64,000 nucleotides of DNA from Carboxydothermus hydrogenoformans Z-2901. GTDB lineage: Bacteria > Bacillota > Z-2901 > Carboxydothermales > Carboxydothermaceae. Positions 62,609 to 64,000 of this stretch are shown here, in pieces. The stretch covers positions 434,001 to 498,000 of the forward strand of contig NC_007503.1 of the NCBI RefSeq assembly GCF_000012865.1, given 5' to 3'. Under the pieces are notes generated by a model. That model was not told where the DNA came from, made no database searches, and saw only the letters and a list, made by a program, of their open reading frames with translations. Positions within the stretch are counted from its first letter, which is position 1. Each line of letters begins with the position of its first letter. A program made the position numbers and the translations under genes.

Positions 62609-63669
62609 TATTCCTGCCCCCCTTCAAGGATTTCTAAAGTTCTTCTAAAAATTTTCTGGGGTGAGGGGACAATACCGCCGGCGGTACCGTAAAAATAAAC
62701 CGGTTTTTGGCCTTTTACTGCCCGTTCGACATCTTCGACCATTTGCCCCATGCTCATCTCCACTACCATAAATCCTTTACTCTGGTTAACTTTTTCGGCA
62801 ATTACGGTATAAGGGAAAGGCCACAGGGTTATCGGCCTGATTAACCCGGCATTGATACCTTTTTCCTTTAAAAGCTCAATTACTTTTAAGGAAAATCGGG
62901 CCGAGGAGCCATAGGCTACAAAGAAAAATTCAGCCTCTTCATTTATTACTTCAACCCGGACTTCTTTTTCGGCAATTACTTGATATTTTTTAAAGAGTTT
63001 TTGGTTGTGACTGAATAACTTTTCCGGATCAAGGTACAGGGAGTTTATAATGTTGGGTTTCCGGTTCTTCCTTCCACGGGTGGCCCAGGTTTTTTCCTCC
63101 AAGGGAAAAGCGGGGATATAGGGTTTTAACGTAACCGACTCCATCATTTGTCCCAGTAAACCGTCGCCCAAGACCATGACCGGGTTTCGGTAGTGGTCGG
63201 CTAAATCAAAGGCTAACATTGTATGGTCGTATAATTCTTGAACCGAAGAAGGAGCTAAGACAATTAACCGGTAGTCGCCGTGACCGCCGCCTTTGGTGGC
63301 TTGAAAATAATCCGATTGCGAAGGCTGGATGCCTCCAAGGCCGGGACCTCCCCGCATCATATTGACAATTACAGCGGGGAGTTCTGCTGCGGCGAGGTAG
63401 GAAATCCCTTCCTGCATTAGACTAATACCCGGGCCGGAAGAGGAAGTCATGGTTCTAACGCCGGCGCCGGCTGCTCCGTAAACCATGTTAATTGCAGCAA
63501 CTTCGCTTTCAGCTTGCAAAAAGGTGCCACCGGCCCGAGGAAGATGTTTGGCTAAATATTCACCAACTTCGTTTTGGGGGGTGATGGGATAGCCAAAATA
63601 AACATTCAGTCCGGCCCTAATTGCCGCTTCGGCCAGCGCTTCATTGCCTTTCATTAAAACCGTTTCCAT
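62608..63669 (-). CDS. vorB: 3-Methyl-2-oxobutanoate:ferredoxin oxidoreductase alpha subunit (VorB-type)
   Basis: This 353-residue alpha subunit opens with VLMKGNEALAEAAIRAG and YFGYPITPQNEVGEY, then QAESEVAAINMVYGAAGAG, SSSGPGISLMQEGISY and GGPGLGGIQPSQSDYFQATKGGGHGDYR, which are the hallmarks of VorB proteins. With the beta, gamma and delta subunits it should oxidise 2-ketoisovalerate to isobutyryl-CoA, reducing ferredoxin; 2-oxoglutarate and others may also be used. The product fits the nearby isobutyryl-CoA mutase. It starts at ATG next to the delta stop with GGGAGGGAAG upstream. Confidence 0.9.
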   Translation of the reverse strand: METVLMKGNEALAEAAIRAGLNVYFGYPITPQNEVGEYLAKHLPRAGGTFLQAESEVAAINMVYGAAGAGVRTMTSSSGPGISLMQEGISYLAAAELPAVIVNMMRGGPGLGGIQPSQSDYFQATKGGGHGDYRLIVLAPSSVQELYDHTMLAFDLADHYRNPVMVLGDGLLGQMMESVTLKPYIPAFPLEEKTWATRGRKNRKPNIINSLYLDPEKLFSHNQKLFKKYQVIAEKEVRVEVINEEAEFFFVAYGSSARFSLKVIELLKEKGINAGLIRPITLWPFPYTVIAEKVNQSKGFMVVEMSMGQMVEDVERAVKGQKPVYFYGTAGGIVPSPQKIFRRTLEILEGGQE

Positions 63670-63879
63670 TTACCTTCCCTCCCTCTGGACCGTGATAGCA
63701 AGGTCCGGGCACATGCGGTAGCAGGTACCGCAGGCGGTGCAAACTTCCTGGTCAAAGCTTAGGACGCGGTAGCCCTTTTCATTTAAATTATCGGTAAAAG
63801 TTATCGCTTTAACCGGACAAAATTCCACACAAAGACCGCAGGCTTTACAGAGATTTTGAACGTAAATTATTTTTGGCAA
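63670..63879 (-). CDS. 2-Oxoacid oxidoreductase delta subunit (2x 4Fe-4S ferredoxin)
   Basis: This 69-residue ferredoxin has two full CxxCxxCxxxCP sites: CKACGLCVEFCPVKAI and CTACGTCYRMCPDLAI. It carries electrons from the beta subunit to free ferredoxin. TTG 63879 has AAAGGAGGG upstream; a longer frame is open but lacks such a site. First subunit gene of the oxidoreductase operon, after the dehydrogenase fragment. Confidence 0.92.
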   Translation of the reverse strand: MPKIIYVQNLCKACGLCVEFCPVKAITFTDNLNEKGYRVLSFDQEVCTACGTCYRMCPDLAITVQREGR

Positions 63880-63880
63880 G

Positions 63881-64000
63881 TTAAGCCCTCCTTTGTAAAA
63901 GCCGCTTTTTGGCATACATGATTGCAGCTTCCTGGGGAGTTATCTTTTGTTCCCGGGAAAGAGTTAAGACTTCTTTAACTTTATCGTAAATTGTGGCAAC
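63881..64000 (-). CDS. C-terminal fragment, probable Glu/Leu/Phe/Val dehydrogenase (partial)
   Basis: Only the last 39 residues are inside the window, cut by the right edge. The segment has YDKVKEVLTLSREQKITPQEAAIMYAKKRL, which resembles the C-terminal helix of leucine/glutamate-type dehydrogenases (EVF-x-A-x-E-x-x-x-TPREAA). If correct, it would turn valine into 2-ketoisovalerate for the oxidoreductase encoded next. The short fragment limits confidence. Confidence 0.5.
   Translation of the reverse strand, partial: VATIYDKVKEVLTLSREQKITPQEAAIMYAKKRLLQRRA

Overview
This window looks like chromosome from a thermophilic, strictly anaerobic Firmicute of the Carboxydothermus / Thermoanaerobacterales kind. 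That is an inference from gene content: T-box leaders, Firmicute gene order around alaS, ferredoxin-dependent 2-oxoacid oxidoreductase, rubrerythrin, CoB12 mutase, and in-frame UGA codons that look like selenocysteine. GTG and TTG starts with strong purine-rich ribosome binding sites are common. No rRNA, tRNA, insertion sequence, prophage or CRISPR array was recognised.

Layout. 1-7.1 kb: tail of a cytochrome c peroxidase-like gene, trmO, an SGNH hydrolase, a cation diffusion facilitator, a drug/metabolite exporter, a polar amino-acid ABC transporter, a GNAT acetyltransferase, a small EamA protein and a YedF-like DsrE protein. 7.2-11.0 kb: ABC ATPase, YhgE/Pip-like membrane protein and TetR regulator behind a promoter with two inverted repeats. 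11.1-24.9 kb: a T-box-controlled ilvE-ilvD-ilvB-ilvN-ilvC-ilvB2-leuA-leuC-leuD-leuB-cimA block, which supplies nearly all of valine, leucine and citramalate-route isoleucine synthesis. 24.8-28.0 kb: minus-strand accessory genes (nucleotidyltransferase plus small partner, membrane proteins, phosphoesterase). 28.4-45 kb: T-box-ileS, small genes, alaS, ireB, ruvX, DUF1292, VanW-like, galE, murJ, mltG, U32 peptidase/tRNA hydroxylase-like, DUF4911, then a triple-HTH regulator.

45.5-53.8 kb is the most unusual region. A consensus promoter precedes a same-strand run: FmdB-type zinc ribbon, methyltransferase, thioredoxin, ferredoxin, ArsM-like methyltransferase with its three hallmark cysteines, a 34-residue peptide with five cysteines, a radical SAM/SPASM enzyme, a DUF5714 protein, a small CxxC protein and a thioredoxin-thioredoxin reductase fusion. 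This has the form of a RiPP-type peptide-maturation locus. It is followed by two genes that only read through if UGA encodes selenocysteine, each with a hairpin just downstream: a HesB-like protein and a MerT-like membrane protein. Around them lie a CcmH-like protein, Lgt and a lipoprotein rhodanese.

53.9-64 kb: glutaredoxin, a rubrerythrin-like protein and a PAP2 phosphatase, then meaB, cobO, an acyl-CoA synthetase and a two-subunit B12 mutase. The mutase carries the Phe/Gln pair of isobutyryl-CoA mutase rather than the Tyr/Arg pair of methylmalonyl-CoA mutase. Convergent to it is a VorB-type ferredoxin oxidoreductase operon preceded by the tail of an apparent amino-acid dehydrogenase. Together these suggest interconversion of valine, 2-ketoisovalerate, isobutyryl-CoA and n-butyryl-CoA.
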